Origin: Variovorax sp. 54
GTDB taxonomy: Bacteria > Pseudomonadota > Gammaproteobacteria > Burkholderiales > Burkholderiaceae_C
DNA: 64,000 bases
Assembly (NCBI RefSeq): GCF_002754375.1
Contig: NZ_PEFF01000001.1
Location: 3,306,501-3,370,500 of the forward strand
Reading direction: 5' to 3'
Part shown: positions 52,265 through 60,862 of the stretch, one piece after another
Layout of the letters: every line of letters begins with the position of its first letter
How positions within the stretch are numbered: the first letter of the stretch is position 1
The notes under the pieces: generated by a model
Database searches by the model: none
Told to the model about the DNA's origin: nothing
What the model saw: only the letters and a program-made list of their open reading frames with translations
Translations under genes and position numbers: made by a program

Positions 52265-53036
52265 GGCCCTGCTCGATGAAAGCGAACAGCTCACGCCGCA
52301 ACTGCAGGTAGTCCGGATGCTCCTTGGTCGTCAGCTGGTCGCGCGGGCGCGGGATCTTCACGTCGATCATCCGCGCCAGGCTCGGGCGTCCCGGTCCGGG
52401 GTTGGCCTGCAGTGCGATCACGCGGTCGCCGAGGTAGATGGCTTCTTCGAGGTCGTGCGTGACGAACAGCACCGTGAGCCCGTCGTCGCGCACCAGCCGC
52501 GCGAGCTCGTCCTGCAGGCTCTGGCGCGTGAGCGCGTCGAGCGCGCCGAAGGGCTCGTCCATCATCATCAGCTCGGGCTTCTGCGCGAGGCAGCGCGCAA
52601 TCTGCGCGCGCTGCTGCATGCCGCCCGACAGCTGCACCGGAAACTTGTGCGCGTGCTTCGCAAGCCCGACCTTGCCGAGCACGTCGGCGATGCGCGATGC
52701 GCGCTCGGCCGTGGGCACGCCGGCCGCTTCGAGCGCGAGGCTCACGTTGCCTTCGACCGTGCGCCACGGCAGCAGCGCGCGGCCGTAGTCCTGGAACACG
52801 AAGGCCACTTCGCGCGAGGGCGCCGTCATCGGCACGCCCTTGCGCCGCACCTCGCCGGCACTGGCGGTGACGAGGCCGCTGGCCGCGCGCAGCAGCGTGG
52901 TCTTGCCGCAGCCGCTCGGGCCGACGATGCAGACGAACTCGCCGCGCGCCACGTCGAACGACGTGGGCGACAGGATCTCGCGCCCGCCCAAGCGGATGGT
53001 GACGCCATCGAAGCGCAGGAAGGGCGTGGCTTGCAT
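52257..53036 (-). CDS. ABC transporter ATPase, SsuB/TauB type
   Basis: A 259-residue ABC ATPase with Walker A GPSGCGKTTLL, the Q-loop FQDYGRALLPWRT, signature QLSGGMQQRAQIARCLAQKP, Walker B LMMMDEPFGALD and H-loop FVTHDLEEA. It is the SsuB-type component of the same importer. ATG 53036 has no clear ribosome-binding site. An in-frame GTG at 53114 that overlaps the binding-protein stop (GTGA) is a real alternative and would add 26 residues of low-complexity sequence. Confidence 0.9.
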   Translation of the reverse strand: MQATPFLRFDGVTIRLGGREILSPTSFDVARGEFVCIVGPSGCGKTTLLRAASGLVTASAGEVRRKGVPMTAPSREVAFVFQDYGRALLPWRTVEGNVSLALEAAGVPTAERASRIADVLGKVGLAKHAHKFPVQLSGGMQQRAQIARCLAQKPELMMMDEPFGALDALTRQSLQDELARLVRDDGLTVLFVTHDLEEAIYLGDRVIALQANPGPGRPSLARMIDVKIPRPRDQLTTKEHPDYLQLRRELFAFIEQGHD

Positions 53037-53110
53037 CGTGGAGCTCGTCGGCGAACGCGCAACGCTCGCAGAAAGCGCGGCGCGTGTGGTGATCGGGGCA
53101 GGTGCGGAAA

Positions 53111-54058
53111 TCACTTGGCGATCAGCTTCGCAACGTCGATGCTCGTCTTGAGCATGTCCTGCTCTTTCATGAGCCCGGTCCAGTAGCCCAGCTGCTTGTC
53201 GGTGACGACCGGGCCGGGTGGCGAGACCTGCACCTTGGCCAGCACTTCGGCCGGCAGCTTGATGTACTTGCCGATGGCCGCGCGCACCTTGGCGTCGTTC
53301 TTCGGCTGCTGCATGAAGGCCGCGGATTCGACCAGCGCCTCGCGGAACGCGCGCGCCGTGGCGGGGTTCTTCGCCACCCACTCGCGCTTGGCTGCGTGCA
53401 CGATGGTCTGGTTGTTCTCGGGCAGGAAGGTCGAGTAGTACGAGGCCACGTAGCCCGCGCCGCTCTCGGTGATGCGGCTCATGAACGGGTCGGCCGACAC
53501 CACCGCATCGACCGAGCCGCCGCGCAGCAAGTCGGCATGCTGCGGGAATGCGGCCTCGATGAAGTTCACCTTGCGGTAGTCGACGCCGCTGTCCTTCAGC
53601 CACGCGCGGAAAGTTACGTGCAGGAAGGCACCGAGCCCCGGCACGCCGATCTTCTTGCCCACGCAGTCCTGCGGGCTCTTGATGCCCGAGCCCGCGCGCG
53701 CCACGAGGCCGAAGCCCGTGATCGTCTTCGAGGTGAGGCCGCCGCCGGCCACCAGCACCAGGTCGAGCCCGCCGTCCACCGCCTGCAGGAACACCGAGGG
53801 CGTGGGGCCGCCGATCTGCAGCGAGTCGGACTGCAGCGCGGCCGGGATGGTGGAGTTCAGCGGAATGAACTTCAGCTCCACCTCGAGGCTGCGCTTCTTG
53901 AAGTAGCCCTCTTCGGCTGCCACGAAGACCGAGGCGAAGTCGGTCACCGCCGTGTAGCCGAACACGATCTTCGGGTGCGCCTGCTGTGCGCGCGAAGGCA
54001 ACGAGGCGGTGGCCGATGCGGCCGCGAGCGCCGACAGCAGGGTGCGTCTTTTCATCAT
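53111..54058 (-). CDS. ABC transporter substrate-binding protein, NMT1/SsuA type
   Basis: A 315-residue exported binding protein. A basic n-region (MMKRRTLLSA), a hydrophobic core and the cut site SLPSRAQQ give a signal peptide. The mature protein is an NMT1/SsuA-like type 2 fold with KIVFGYTAVTDFASVFVAAEE, TPSVFLQAVDGGLDLVLVAG and GSVDAVVSADPFMS. It belongs to the importer encoded at 50.7-53.0 kb. ATG 54058 or 54055 are equally possible. The ligand is an organic anion, perhaps a sulfonate or an aromatic carboxylate. Confidence 0.88.
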   Translation of the reverse strand: MMKRRTLLSALAAASATASLPSRAQQAHPKIVFGYTAVTDFASVFVAAEEGYFKKRSLEVELKFIPLNSTIPAALQSDSLQIGGPTPSVFLQAVDGGLDLVLVAGGGLTSKTITGFGLVARAGSGIKSPQDCVGKKIGVPGLGAFLHVTFRAWLKDSGVDYRKVNFIEAAFPQHADLLRGGSVDAVVSADPFMSRITESGAGYVASYYSTFLPENNQTIVHAAKREWVAKNPATARAFREALVESAAFMQQPKNDAKVRAAIGKYIKLPAEVLAKVQVSPPGPVVTDKQLGYWTGLMKEQDMLKTSIDVAKLIAK

Positions 54059-54825
54059 GGCTGGGGTCTCCTGGGGATGGTCTTTTTCGTGCGTGAGGAC
54101 TTGGCGGCGGGGAGCTTCGACGTCGCCTTCGGCTTCGGCAGCGCAGCGCGCAGGCCGCCGGCGATGAAGTTCACGAGCATCGGCGCCACGGCCGGGTCGG
54201 CGCGTGTGTTCTCGCCGCGCGAGAGCCGTTCGATGCGGCTGTCGGTCAGGTGGTGCAGCAGCGCGCCGAGCGCGAACTGGTAGCCCCACGCGACCTGGCT
54301 GCGCGTGGCGTGCGGCAGCGCCACATGCAACGCGTCGATGTAGGCCTCGGCCAGCGGGTCGAAGTAGCCGCGCAGCACGCGGTCGGCTTCTTCAGTCGCG
54401 TGGTACAGCTCGCGCGCCACCAGCAGTGCGTAGTACTCGCCCTCGGTGCTCGCGCGCAGCGCCAGCACGGGCGCGGTGAAGGCTTCGATGATGCGCGGCA
54501 GCGTGCGCGCGTCGTCGGGGTCGATGGTCACGGCCGCCAGGCGCGCGAGCCGCTCCTCGATGCTGTGGCTCCAGTGTTCGAAGATCGCGTGGAACAGCTC
54601 GTGCTTCGGGCCGAAGTAGTAGCCCACCAGCGCGAGCGGCACACCGGCTTCTTCGGCGATCTGGCGGATCGTCACCGCGTGGTAGCCGTGCTGCGCAAAG
54701 AGCTTTTCGGCCGCCAGCAGGATCGCCTGTCGGCGGTCGGGTCGCGCGGCCTCGGGCGCGGCGCTGGAGGCGGCTGAGGCGCGTGAGGTGCTGCGTTTGC
54801 GGGCCGTCGGTGTGCGAGCGTTCAT
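54055..54825 (-). CDS. TetR-family repressor of the FAH locus
   Basis: A 256-residue TetR regulator with an N-terminal Ser/Ala/Arg-rich tail, helix-turn-helix (AEKLFAQHGYHAVTIRQIAE, then GVPLALVGYYFGPKHELF, about residues 45-90) and a Lys/Arg-rich C-terminus. It overlaps the binding-protein gene by four bases, so regulator and importer are one operon with the cyclase and fumarylacetoacetase genes. Start ATG 54825 leaves the doubled operator in the shared gap to acetoacetyl-CoA synthetase. It probably represses both units until an intermediate binds. Confidence 0.86.
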   Translation of the reverse strand: MNARTPTARKRSTSRASAASSAAPEAARPDRRQAILLAAEKLFAQHGYHAVTIRQIAEEAGVPLALVGYYFGPKHELFHAIFEHWSHSIEERLARLAAVTIDPDDARTLPRIIEAFTAPVLALRASTEGEYYALLVARELYHATEEADRVLRGYFDPLAEAYIDALHVALPHATRSQVAWGYQFALGALLHHLTDSRIERLSRGENTRADPAVAPMLVNFIAGGLRAALPKPKATSKLPAAKSSRTKKTIPRRPQP

Positions 54826-54833
54826 GGGGCGTA

Positions 54834-54871
54834 TTGAACGGCTGTACAAAAATGTTGAACACACGTACAAA
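54834..54871. promoter_or_regulatory. Doubled TetR operator (21-bp period)
   Basis: Two copies of TTGAAC-N4-GTACAAA (54834-54850 and 54855-54871), each an imperfect palindrome (TTGaAC with GTaCAA), repeat at 21 bases, two helical turns. They lie between the TetR start at 54825 and the divergent synthetase start at 54925. Two dimers could bind the same DNA face and control both promoters. Confidence 0.8.
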
Positions 54872-54924
54872 CCCTGAGGTCAACCCTCATTGAGCACGAC
54901 CGTTCGCGGCGCTACGCTCGTGGC

Positions 54925-56919
54925 ATGCCCGCTCCCAATATTCCCCAGATCCGTCTTTATCAGAACTGGCTGCGCGACACGCGCGGCCTGGCCTTCGACA
55001 GCTACGACGCGCTGTGGCGCTGGTCCGTCACCGACCTCGATGCCTTCTGGCAGAGCATCTGGGACTACGCCGGCCTGCACTCGCCCACGCCGCACACCGC
55101 GGTGCTCGCCGAACGGCGCATGCCCGGTGCGCGCTGGTTCCCCGGTGCGCAGGTCAACTACACGCGCGAGGTGCTGCGCCACGCCGATGCGGCCCATGCG
55201 GCCGGCCTGCCCGCCATCGTCAGCGACAACGAACGCGGCGAGGTGCGCGAGCTGTCGTGGCCCGAGTTGCGCCGGCAGGTGGCCGCGGTGGCGCTCACGC
55301 TGAAGTCGCTCGGCGTGCGCCGCGGCGACCGCGTGGCCGCCTACATGCCGAACGTGCCCGAGACCATGGTGGCGTTTCTTGCGTGCTCCAGCATCGGCGC
55401 GGTGTGGAGCGTGTGCGCGCCCGATATGGGCACGGCCGCCGTGGCCGACCGCTTCCGCCAGATCGAACCCACGCTGCTGATCGCGGTCGACGGCGTGCAC
55501 TACGGCGGCAAGCCGCTCGACCGCAGCACCGTGCTGCAGGAGCTGCGCGGCCAGCTGCCGAGCGTGCAGAAACTGCTGCTCGTGCAGACGCCTTTTGCTG
55601 CGAACGCGGTGGCGCACGACGTCGAATGGCAGCAGGCCATTGCGCGCGATGACGCCGAGGTCGCGGCCTTCGAGCCCGAGTGGCTGCCCTTCGATCACCC
55701 GATCTGGATCGTCTATTCGAGCGGCACCACCGGCCTGCCCAAGCCCATCGTGCACGGGCAGGGCGGCATCCTGCTCACCATGCACGCCTGCGGCCTGCAC
55801 AACGACGTGGGCGCGAGCTACGGCGCCAACAACCTCGGCGAGCGCTACCACTGGTACAGCTCCACGGGCTGGGTGATGTGGAACTCGCAGCTCTCGGGCC
55901 TGGCCTTCGGCGCCACCATCTGCATCTACGACGGCAACCCGGCAGGCAGCAAGGAGAAGCCCGACTGGGGCGTGCTGTGGCGCTTCGTGGCCAAGCACCG
56001 CGTCACCTTCTTCGGCGCGGGCGCGGCCTACTTCACCAACTGCATGAAGGCGGGGCTCGTCGCGAAAGACTGCGGTGATCTGTCGCGCGTACGCGCACTC
56101 GGCAGCACCGGCTCGCCGCTGCCCGACGAGGTGCAGCGCTGGGGCTCGCAGCAGATCCTCGATGCGGGCTCGACCGGCGTGTGGTGGTGCAACATCTCCG
56201 GCGGTACCGACTTCTGCGGCGCCTTCGTCGGCGGCAACCGCGAGCTGCCCGAAGTGCCGGGCCAGATGCAATGCCGCGAACTCGGCCACGCGGTCGAGGC
56301 CTGGAACGAGCAGGGCCAGCCGGTGATCGGCGAGGTCGGCGAGCTGGTGTGCACGCAGCCCATTCCGTCGATGCCGCTGTACTTCTGGGGCGACGAAGGC
56401 AACGCACGTTATGTGTCGAGCTACTTCGACACCTACCCCGGCGTGTGGCGCCACGGCGACTGGATCAAGATCGGCAACGACGGCGGCTGCATCATCTACG
56501 GCCGCAGCGACGCCACCATCAACCGCCAGGGCCTGCGCATGGGCACGAGCGAAATCTACAGCGCGGTCGAGGGCCTGCCCGAGGTGCTCGACTCGATGGT
56601 GGTCGACCTCGAATACCTGGGCCGCGACAGCTACATGCCGCTGTTCGTGGTGCTGCGCCCCGGCGTGGCGCTCGACGAGGCCATGCGCACGCGCATCAAC
56701 AACGCGATCAAGACCTCGCTGTCGCCGCGCTTCGTGCCCAACGACATCTTCCAGGTGGCCGAGATTCCGCGCACGCTGTCGGGCAAGAAGCAGGAGCTGC
56801 CGATCAAGAAGCTGCTGCTGGGGCAGCCGATCGAGAAGGTGGTCAACCGCGAGGCGATGGCAAACCCCGGCAGTCTGGATTGGTATGTGGCTTTCGCCGC
56901 AGAGCGTGCCTCCGCATAA
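54925..56919 (+). CDS. Acetoacetyl-CoA synthetase
   Basis: A 664-residue AMP-forming ligase with the size and motifs of acetoacetate-CoA ligases: an N-terminal extension (YQNWLRDTRGLAFDSYDALW), ATP-binding WIVYSSGTTGLPKPIVHG, NISGGTDFCGAFVGGN, the GDWIKIGNDGGCIIYGRSD hinge and the catalytic Lys near the end (LSGKKQELPIKKLL). It activates acetoacetate with ATP and CoA for thiolysis. It is divergent from the TetR-ABC-cyclase-FAH operon across the doubled operator and so likely recovers the acetoacetate released by fumarylacetoacetase. Confidence 0.93.
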   Translation: MPAPNIPQIRLYQNWLRDTRGLAFDSYDALWRWSVTDLDAFWQSIWDYAGLHSPTPHTAVLAERRMPGARWFPGAQVNYTREVLRHADAAHAAGLPAIVSDNERGEVRELSWPELRRQVAAVALTLKSLGVRRGDRVAAYMPNVPETMVAFLACSSIGAVWSVCAPDMGTAAVADRFRQIEPTLLIAVDGVHYGGKPLDRSTVLQELRGQLPSVQKLLLVQTPFAANAVAHDVEWQQAIARDDAEVAAFEPEWLPFDHPIWIVYSSGTTGLPKPIVHGQGGILLTMHACGLHNDVGASYGANNLGERYHWYSSTGWVMWNSQLSGLAFGATICIYDGNPAGSKEKPDWGVLWRFVAKHRVTFFGAGAAYFTNCMKAGLVAKDCGDLSRVRALGSTGSPLPDEVQRWGSQQILDAGSTGVWWCNISGGTDFCGAFVGGNRELPEVPGQMQCRELGHAVEAWNEQGQPVIGEVGELVCTQPIPSMPLYFWGDEGNARYVSSYFDTYPGVWRHGDWIKIGNDGGCIIYGRSDATINRQGLRMGTSEIYSAVEGLPEVLDSMVVDLEYLGRDSYMPLFVVLRPGVALDEAMRTRINNAIKTSLSPRFVPNDIFQVAEIPRTLSGKKQELPIKKLLLGQPIEKVVNREAMANPGSLDWYVAFAAERASA

Positions 56920-56926
56920 TGGGGCG

Positions 56927-57403
56927 ATGAAAAGACGCACCAGCCTCCTCATGCTCTCCGCGATTGCCGGAGCCTCCGTCCTGAGCGCCTGCGCTTCCTC
57001 GGATACGCCGGCCACGCCCAAACCGGGCGCTGCACCGCTGCGCGTCACGGGCACCGTGGCCTACCGCGAACGCATCGCACTCGACCCCGCGGCCGAAGTG
57101 CGCGTGCAACTGCTCGACGTGTCGCGCATGGACGCGCCCTCGGTCGTGCTCGCCGAGCAGCGCATTCCCGCCAACGGCAAGCAGCCGCCTTTCGCTTTTG
57201 AACTCAGCGTCGACGCCGCACGCATCGACCCGCGCATGCGCTATGCCGTGGCGGCGCGCATCACGCGTGGCGAGCAGTTGCTGTTCATCAACGACACGCA
57301 GTACTCGGTGCTCACGCAGGGCAACGGCACCACGGCCAACCTGATGCTGGTGCGCGTGACCCCGTCGCCGCCGCCGCCCCCGGCGCCACGTCCCTCGCGC
57401 TGA
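56927..57403 (+). CDS. YbaY-like lipoprotein
   Basis: A 158-residue lipoprotein with a signal and lipobox (LSAC, Cys22) and one YbaY-type beta domain (VTGTVAYRERIALDPAAEVR, then PFAFELSVDAARIDPRMRYA). It ends in a Pro-rich tail (PSPPPPPAPRPSR). YbaY-family proteins are outer-membrane lipoproteins of unsettled role. It starts 8 bases after the synthetase gene and may be cotranscribed by chance. There is no sign that it takes part in acetoacetate metabolism. Confidence 0.82.
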   Translation: MKRRTSLLMLSAIAGASVLSACASSDTPATPKPGAAPLRVTGTVAYRERIALDPAAEVRVQLLDVSRMDAPSVVLAEQRIPANGKQPPFAFELSVDAARIDPRMRYAVAARITRGEQLLFINDTQYSVLTQGNGTTANLMLVRVTPSPPPPPAPRPSR

Positions 57404-57453
57404 TCGACGCCAACCCGCGCGACATCACACGCGCGCGGGTCAGGTCTGGCAGA

Positions 57454-59418
57454 TCAGGTCAGCAGTTCGTGCAGCACCATGCGCGTCTGCCGGCCGCGCA
57501 GCTCCACCAGCTCTTCGATGCGCCGCGTGGCCAGCCGCCCCTTCAGGGCCGCGTAGGTGACTTCTGAAATCAGCATGCGCGTGCCCAGCTGGCGGTTCGC
57601 GCCTTCGATGCGGCTCGCCACGTTCACCACGTCGCCGAACGCCGTGTACGACAGCCGGTTGTTCGACCCCAGCACCCCCGCCACCACCACGCCGGTGTGA
57701 ATGCCGATGTGCGTGCGGAACTCGGGCAGGCCCTGTTCGGTCCACTGCCGGTTGAGCGCGTGCATTTCGGCATGCAGCTCGAGCGCGGCGCGGCAGGCCT
57801 TGTACTCGGCGTCTTCCAGGTCGGCCGGCGCACCCCACAGCACCATGATGCCGTCGCCGATGAACTTGTCGATCACGCCGCCATGGCGCGCGAACACATC
57901 GGCCGCGAGGTTGAAGTACTCGGTCAGCTGGCGCACCAGCACGTCGGCCGCGATCGATTCGGAAATCGACGTGAAGCCTTCCACGTCGGTGAACATCACC
58001 GTCACCTGGCGCGGTGAGCCGTTGGGCGCGAGTGCATGGCCCTGTTCGACCAATTGGTTGATCACGTCCACCGGCACGAACTTGCTGAAGGCCTTGAGGC
58101 TGCGCGCCGAGTCGTCGAGCGCCTGGTCCAGGTGCTGGATCTCGAGCACACGGCTGGGCTCGCGCGGCAGGTCATCGAGTTCGAGCCGGCCGATGCGGTG
58201 CGCGATGCGCGAGAGGTTCTCGACGGGCGCCGTCACCAGCTTCGACAGCTTCAGCGACATGTACAGCGCCAGCCCCAGGAACACCAGCGCCAGCAGAAGC
58301 GACCACGCCACCGCACGACGCAGGCCACCCAGCAGCACGTCTTCGGGCACCCAACTGACCAACTGCCAGCCGGTGGCGGGGATGCGCGAGGCCTGCACCA
58401 GGTAGCGTCGTCCCTCGTGGCTGAAGGCGAAGGCCTTGTCGCTGCCGCTGCCGGCGATGCCGTCGGCCGTCATCTGTGCATCCAGCGCGCCGAGTGCGCC
58501 GGTGGGCGCCTCCAGCGTGTGCAGCACGCCCGGCATGTCGCTGCGCGCGAGCACCTTGTGGTCGGCGCTGAGCAGCGCGCTGTTGCCGTTGCCGTTGCGG
58601 CTGAACAGGCGCACGAACTCCGACAGCCGGCCCAGCGACACATCGCCCGCCACCACCATCGCCTGCGGGCTGCCCTCGGCCTGGCGGCGCTGGCTCGGCA
58701 GGGCGTAGGTCACGCCCAGCTCCTGCGCGGCAGCGAACACATAGGGGCTGGTCCAGACCGGCGCCTGCGTCTTGCGCGCCTGCACGAACCAGCTGCGCTG
58801 CGTCGGGTTGTAGTTGCTGCGGTAGGCCTCGACGCGCTGCGTGGCAAAGCGCTGCTGCACGTCGGCCTCGGAACCCAGTGGCAGCTTGTACTGCCAGGTC
58901 TCGGTGGTGAAGTCGGCGCTGCGCGCGATGTGGCGGATCGCGGGCACCGGGTAGCGCAGCGCCATCAGCATCTTGCCTTCGACGTTCGCCACGTAGACGC
59001 TGTCGAGTTCGGGCGACTGCTGCAGCAGCGTCCACAAGAGTTCGGCCGTGCGCTCGACGTTCTCGCCCGCGGGCGTGAGGCTCGGCGAGCTGCCGATCGC
59101 GCCGACCGCCGACTCGGCCTTGGCCAGGAAGGCCAGCACCTTGTCTTCGATGCGGTCGTGGTTCGACTTGTGCGCGGAGGTGCCGATCGTCGTCACCAGC
59201 TGCTGCGAACCCCAGTAGCCCAGCGTGACCAGCAGCAGCGACTGCGCGAGCGCAACGGCACTGACGATGGACCCGACATCGACCCGGAAGCGGCGAGAGC
59301 GCCGGGGCGGTGGGATTTCAGCGGAAGAGGGTGACGGAGACGGTGGCAACGGCGTGGTGACGTGCGCGAAAGACGGGCGACCCGCCGCATCCGGAGGCCC
59401 GGACGATTCCTTGTACAT
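57454..59418 (-). CDS. Membrane adenylyl cyclase with Cache-type sensor
   Basis: A 654-residue class III cyclase. An N-terminal membrane segment (about residues 52-72) is followed by a periplasmic Cache-like sensor (to about residue 340, with SVYVANVEGKMLMALRY), a second membrane segment, a HAMP domain (about residues 375-425) and a catalytic domain (about residues 460-645). The metal Asp is in FTDVEGFTS, the adenine-specific Lys in IDKFIGDGIMVLW and the partner in YTAFGDVVNVASR. It makes cAMP in response to an outside ligand. AGGGAG precedes ATG 59418. A partner cAMP receptor such as the Crp/Fnr protein at 22.9 kb is only a guess. Confidence 0.9.
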   Translation of the reverse strand: MYKESSGPPDAAGRPSFAHVTTPLPPSPSPSSAEIPPPRRSRRFRVDVGSIVSAVALAQSLLLVTLGYWGSQQLVTTIGTSAHKSNHDRIEDKVLAFLAKAESAVGAIGSSPSLTPAGENVERTAELLWTLLQQSPELDSVYVANVEGKMLMALRYPVPAIRHIARSADFTTETWQYKLPLGSEADVQQRFATQRVEAYRSNYNPTQRSWFVQARKTQAPVWTSPYVFAAAQELGVTYALPSQRRQAEGSPQAMVVAGDVSLGRLSEFVRLFSRNGNGNSALLSADHKVLARSDMPGVLHTLEAPTGALGALDAQMTADGIAGSGSDKAFAFSHEGRRYLVQASRIPATGWQLVSWVPEDVLLGGLRRAVAWSLLLALVFLGLALYMSLKLSKLVTAPVENLSRIAHRIGRLELDDLPREPSRVLEIQHLDQALDDSARSLKAFSKFVPVDVINQLVEQGHALAPNGSPRQVTVMFTDVEGFTSISESIAADVLVRQLTEYFNLAADVFARHGGVIDKFIGDGIMVLWGAPADLEDAEYKACRAALELHAEMHALNRQWTEQGLPEFRTHIGIHTGVVVAGVLGSNNRLSYTAFGDVVNVASRIEGANRQLGTRMLISEVTYAALKGRLATRRIEELVELRGRQTRMVLHELLT

Positions 59419-59574
59419 ACAGCTCCCTGACGACAACTCGGAACGGACCCCGGCTCCTCCTCACGAGGTCGTGGTCCGGCGTCCGGAGGGAGTTGCGGGG
59501 CCGATCGTGTGCGTCGGCCATCCTGGCAATCCCCCCAGATGCGCGCGGGATTTTCGCCTGTAATTGGTACATAT

Positions 59575-59588
59575 GTGCAACTTTGCAC
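59575..59588. promoter_or_regulatory. Small palindrome upstream of the cyclase gene
   Basis: GTGCAA-CT-TTGCAC, a 6-bp inverted repeat with a 2-bp spacer, in the 227-bp gap between the cyclase gene and the oxygenase gene. It is the only clear dyad there and could be an operator of the cyclase promoter. Confidence 0.35.
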
Positions 59589-59625
59589 GCTCGGTGCCAA
59601 GTTGCTGCGCCCGAGGGCTTGCTTG

Positions 59626-59640
59626 CGAACGGACGTTCGT
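59626..59640. terminator. Hairpin after the oxygenase gene
   Basis: CGAACG (59626-59631) and CGTTCG (59634-59639) form a short hairpin next to the stop of the oxygenase gene at 59646. The T-run is on the plus-strand side, so it is at best a weak terminator for the leftward gene. Confidence 0.35.
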
Positions 59641-59645
59641 TTTAT

Positions 59646-60359
59646 TTAGCGGGCGTCGTGAAAGATCAGGCCCAGCGTGTGGCGCCGTCCGCTGCGCACG
59701 CGGCTCACGCCGTGGCGCATCGTCACGCGGTAGCTGCCGCGCGTGCCCGCCACGGGCCGCTGGTTCACCGCGAAGATCACCGCCTCGCCTTGCGCGAGCG
59801 GCACCACTTCGGCACGCGACTGCATGCGCGGTCGCTGCTCGGTCAGCACGAACTCGCCGCCCGTGAAGTCCTCATTGGGCCGGCTCAGCAGCACCGTGAG
59901 CTGCAGCGGAAATTGCAGATCACCGTACAGGTCCTGGTGCAGGCAGTTGTAGTCGCCTTCGTCATAGCGCAGCAGCAGCGGGGTGGGGCGCAACTGGCCC
60001 GCCGCATGGCAACGCGCGAGGTAGGCCGCGTGGTCCGGCGGATAGTCGGCCGGCTGGCCCATCGCAGTGGCCCAGGCATTGGCCAGCGGCGCGAGACGTT
60101 CGTACAGCGCGCTGCGAAACGCCACGAGCTTGGGCGGCAGCGGATTCGCGAAGTACTGGTACTCGCCCTGGCCGAAGCCATGGCGCTGCATGACCACGCG
60201 GCTGCGGAAATGCGGGGGCTGTTCGTACATCGCGGCGAGCGCGGCGCATTCCTTCGGTGTGAAGAGCACGCCCGTGGCAGCGCAGCCGCGGGTGGCGAGG
60301 TCGGCGTCGATGCGGGGCCAGTCGAGGGCGTCGACGCGGGAGGTGGCGGGGGAGGTCAT
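59646..60359 (-). CDS. 2-oxoglutarate/Fe(II)-dependent oxygenase
   Basis: A 237-residue 2OG-Fe(II) oxygenase of the prolyl-hydroxylase-like group. The iron site is HQDLYGD (His and Asp) with a downstream His in YRVTMRHGVSRV. The 2-oxoglutarate Arg is probably in the RHTLGLIFHD end region. PLLLRYDEGDYNCLHQDLYG and GGEFVLTEQRPRMQSRAE are typical. It may hydroxylate a protein or small molecule. It stands alone. I chose ATG 60359 because the frame upstream shows no domain. Confidence 0.87.
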   Translation of the reverse strand: MTSPATSRVDALDWPRIDADLATRGCAATGVLFTPKECAALAAMYEQPPHFRSRVVMQRHGFGQGEYQYFANPLPPKLVAFRSALYERLAPLANAWATAMGQPADYPPDHAAYLARCHAAGQLRPTPLLLRYDEGDYNCLHQDLYGDLQFPLQLTVLLSRPNEDFTGGEFVLTEQRPRMQSRAEVVPLAQGEAVIFAVNQRPVAGTRGSYRVTMRHGVSRVRSGRRHTLGLIFHDAR

Positions 60360-60514
60360 GCGGGCAGTGTCGCGTTGCTGCGGAATGCGGGCTCGCCGTT
60401 TTCGGACGCGGGTTTCGGTGAGGCGGTGTAGGTGTCTTCTTCGATCCGCGCAGGGACCGCATGGGCTTTGCAACGGGCGATGAGGCTGGACCCGTTTTGA
60501 GCGATCATCCCGCC

Positions 60515-60862
60515 ATGGCAACAGAAAAAAGCACCGTGCGCAAACGAGTGGCAAGTCCGCTGGTCGAAGGTCGACCGGTTGCCACGTTGGGGCGCGGCAT
60601 GACCCTGGTCAAGGTCGGCAAGGCGCCGCGGCCTGTCGTGCGGCTCGAAGACAGCACGACGGTGCTCGTGAAAAAGGTGGCCCGCGCACTCAACCGGCCC
60701 GGCATCGCCCGGTCGGACGTCTTCCGCGGACCCGATGCGGCCAAGGTGTTCGCCTACTCGGTCTATCCGCAAGACCCGACCCAGGTCATTCGCGAAGCCG
60801 CCGACGGCACCAAGGTCATCGGTCGCCTGGTCGACGGCAGGTTCCGCGCGAGCAGGCGGTGA
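60515..60862 (+). CDS. Small basic protein, candidate antitoxin
   Basis: A 115-residue protein that I do not recognise. It has a basic N-terminus (MATEKSTVRKRVASPLVEG), then a beta/alpha region and a final RLVDGRFRASRR. It lies directly upstream of a zeta-toxin-like kinase gene and overlaps it by four bases (GTGA, 60859-60862), the arrangement of antitoxin-toxin operons. It does not resemble the small helical epsilon antitoxin, so if it neutralises the kinase it belongs to another class. An in-frame upstream start at 60461 is possible, but lacks a ribosome-binding site. Confidence 0.6.
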   Translation: MATEKSTVRKRVASPLVEGRPVATLGRGMTLVKVGKAPRPVVRLEDSTTVLVKKVARALNRPGIARSDVFRGPDAAKVFAYSVYPQDPTQVIREAADGTKVIGRLVDGRFRASRR

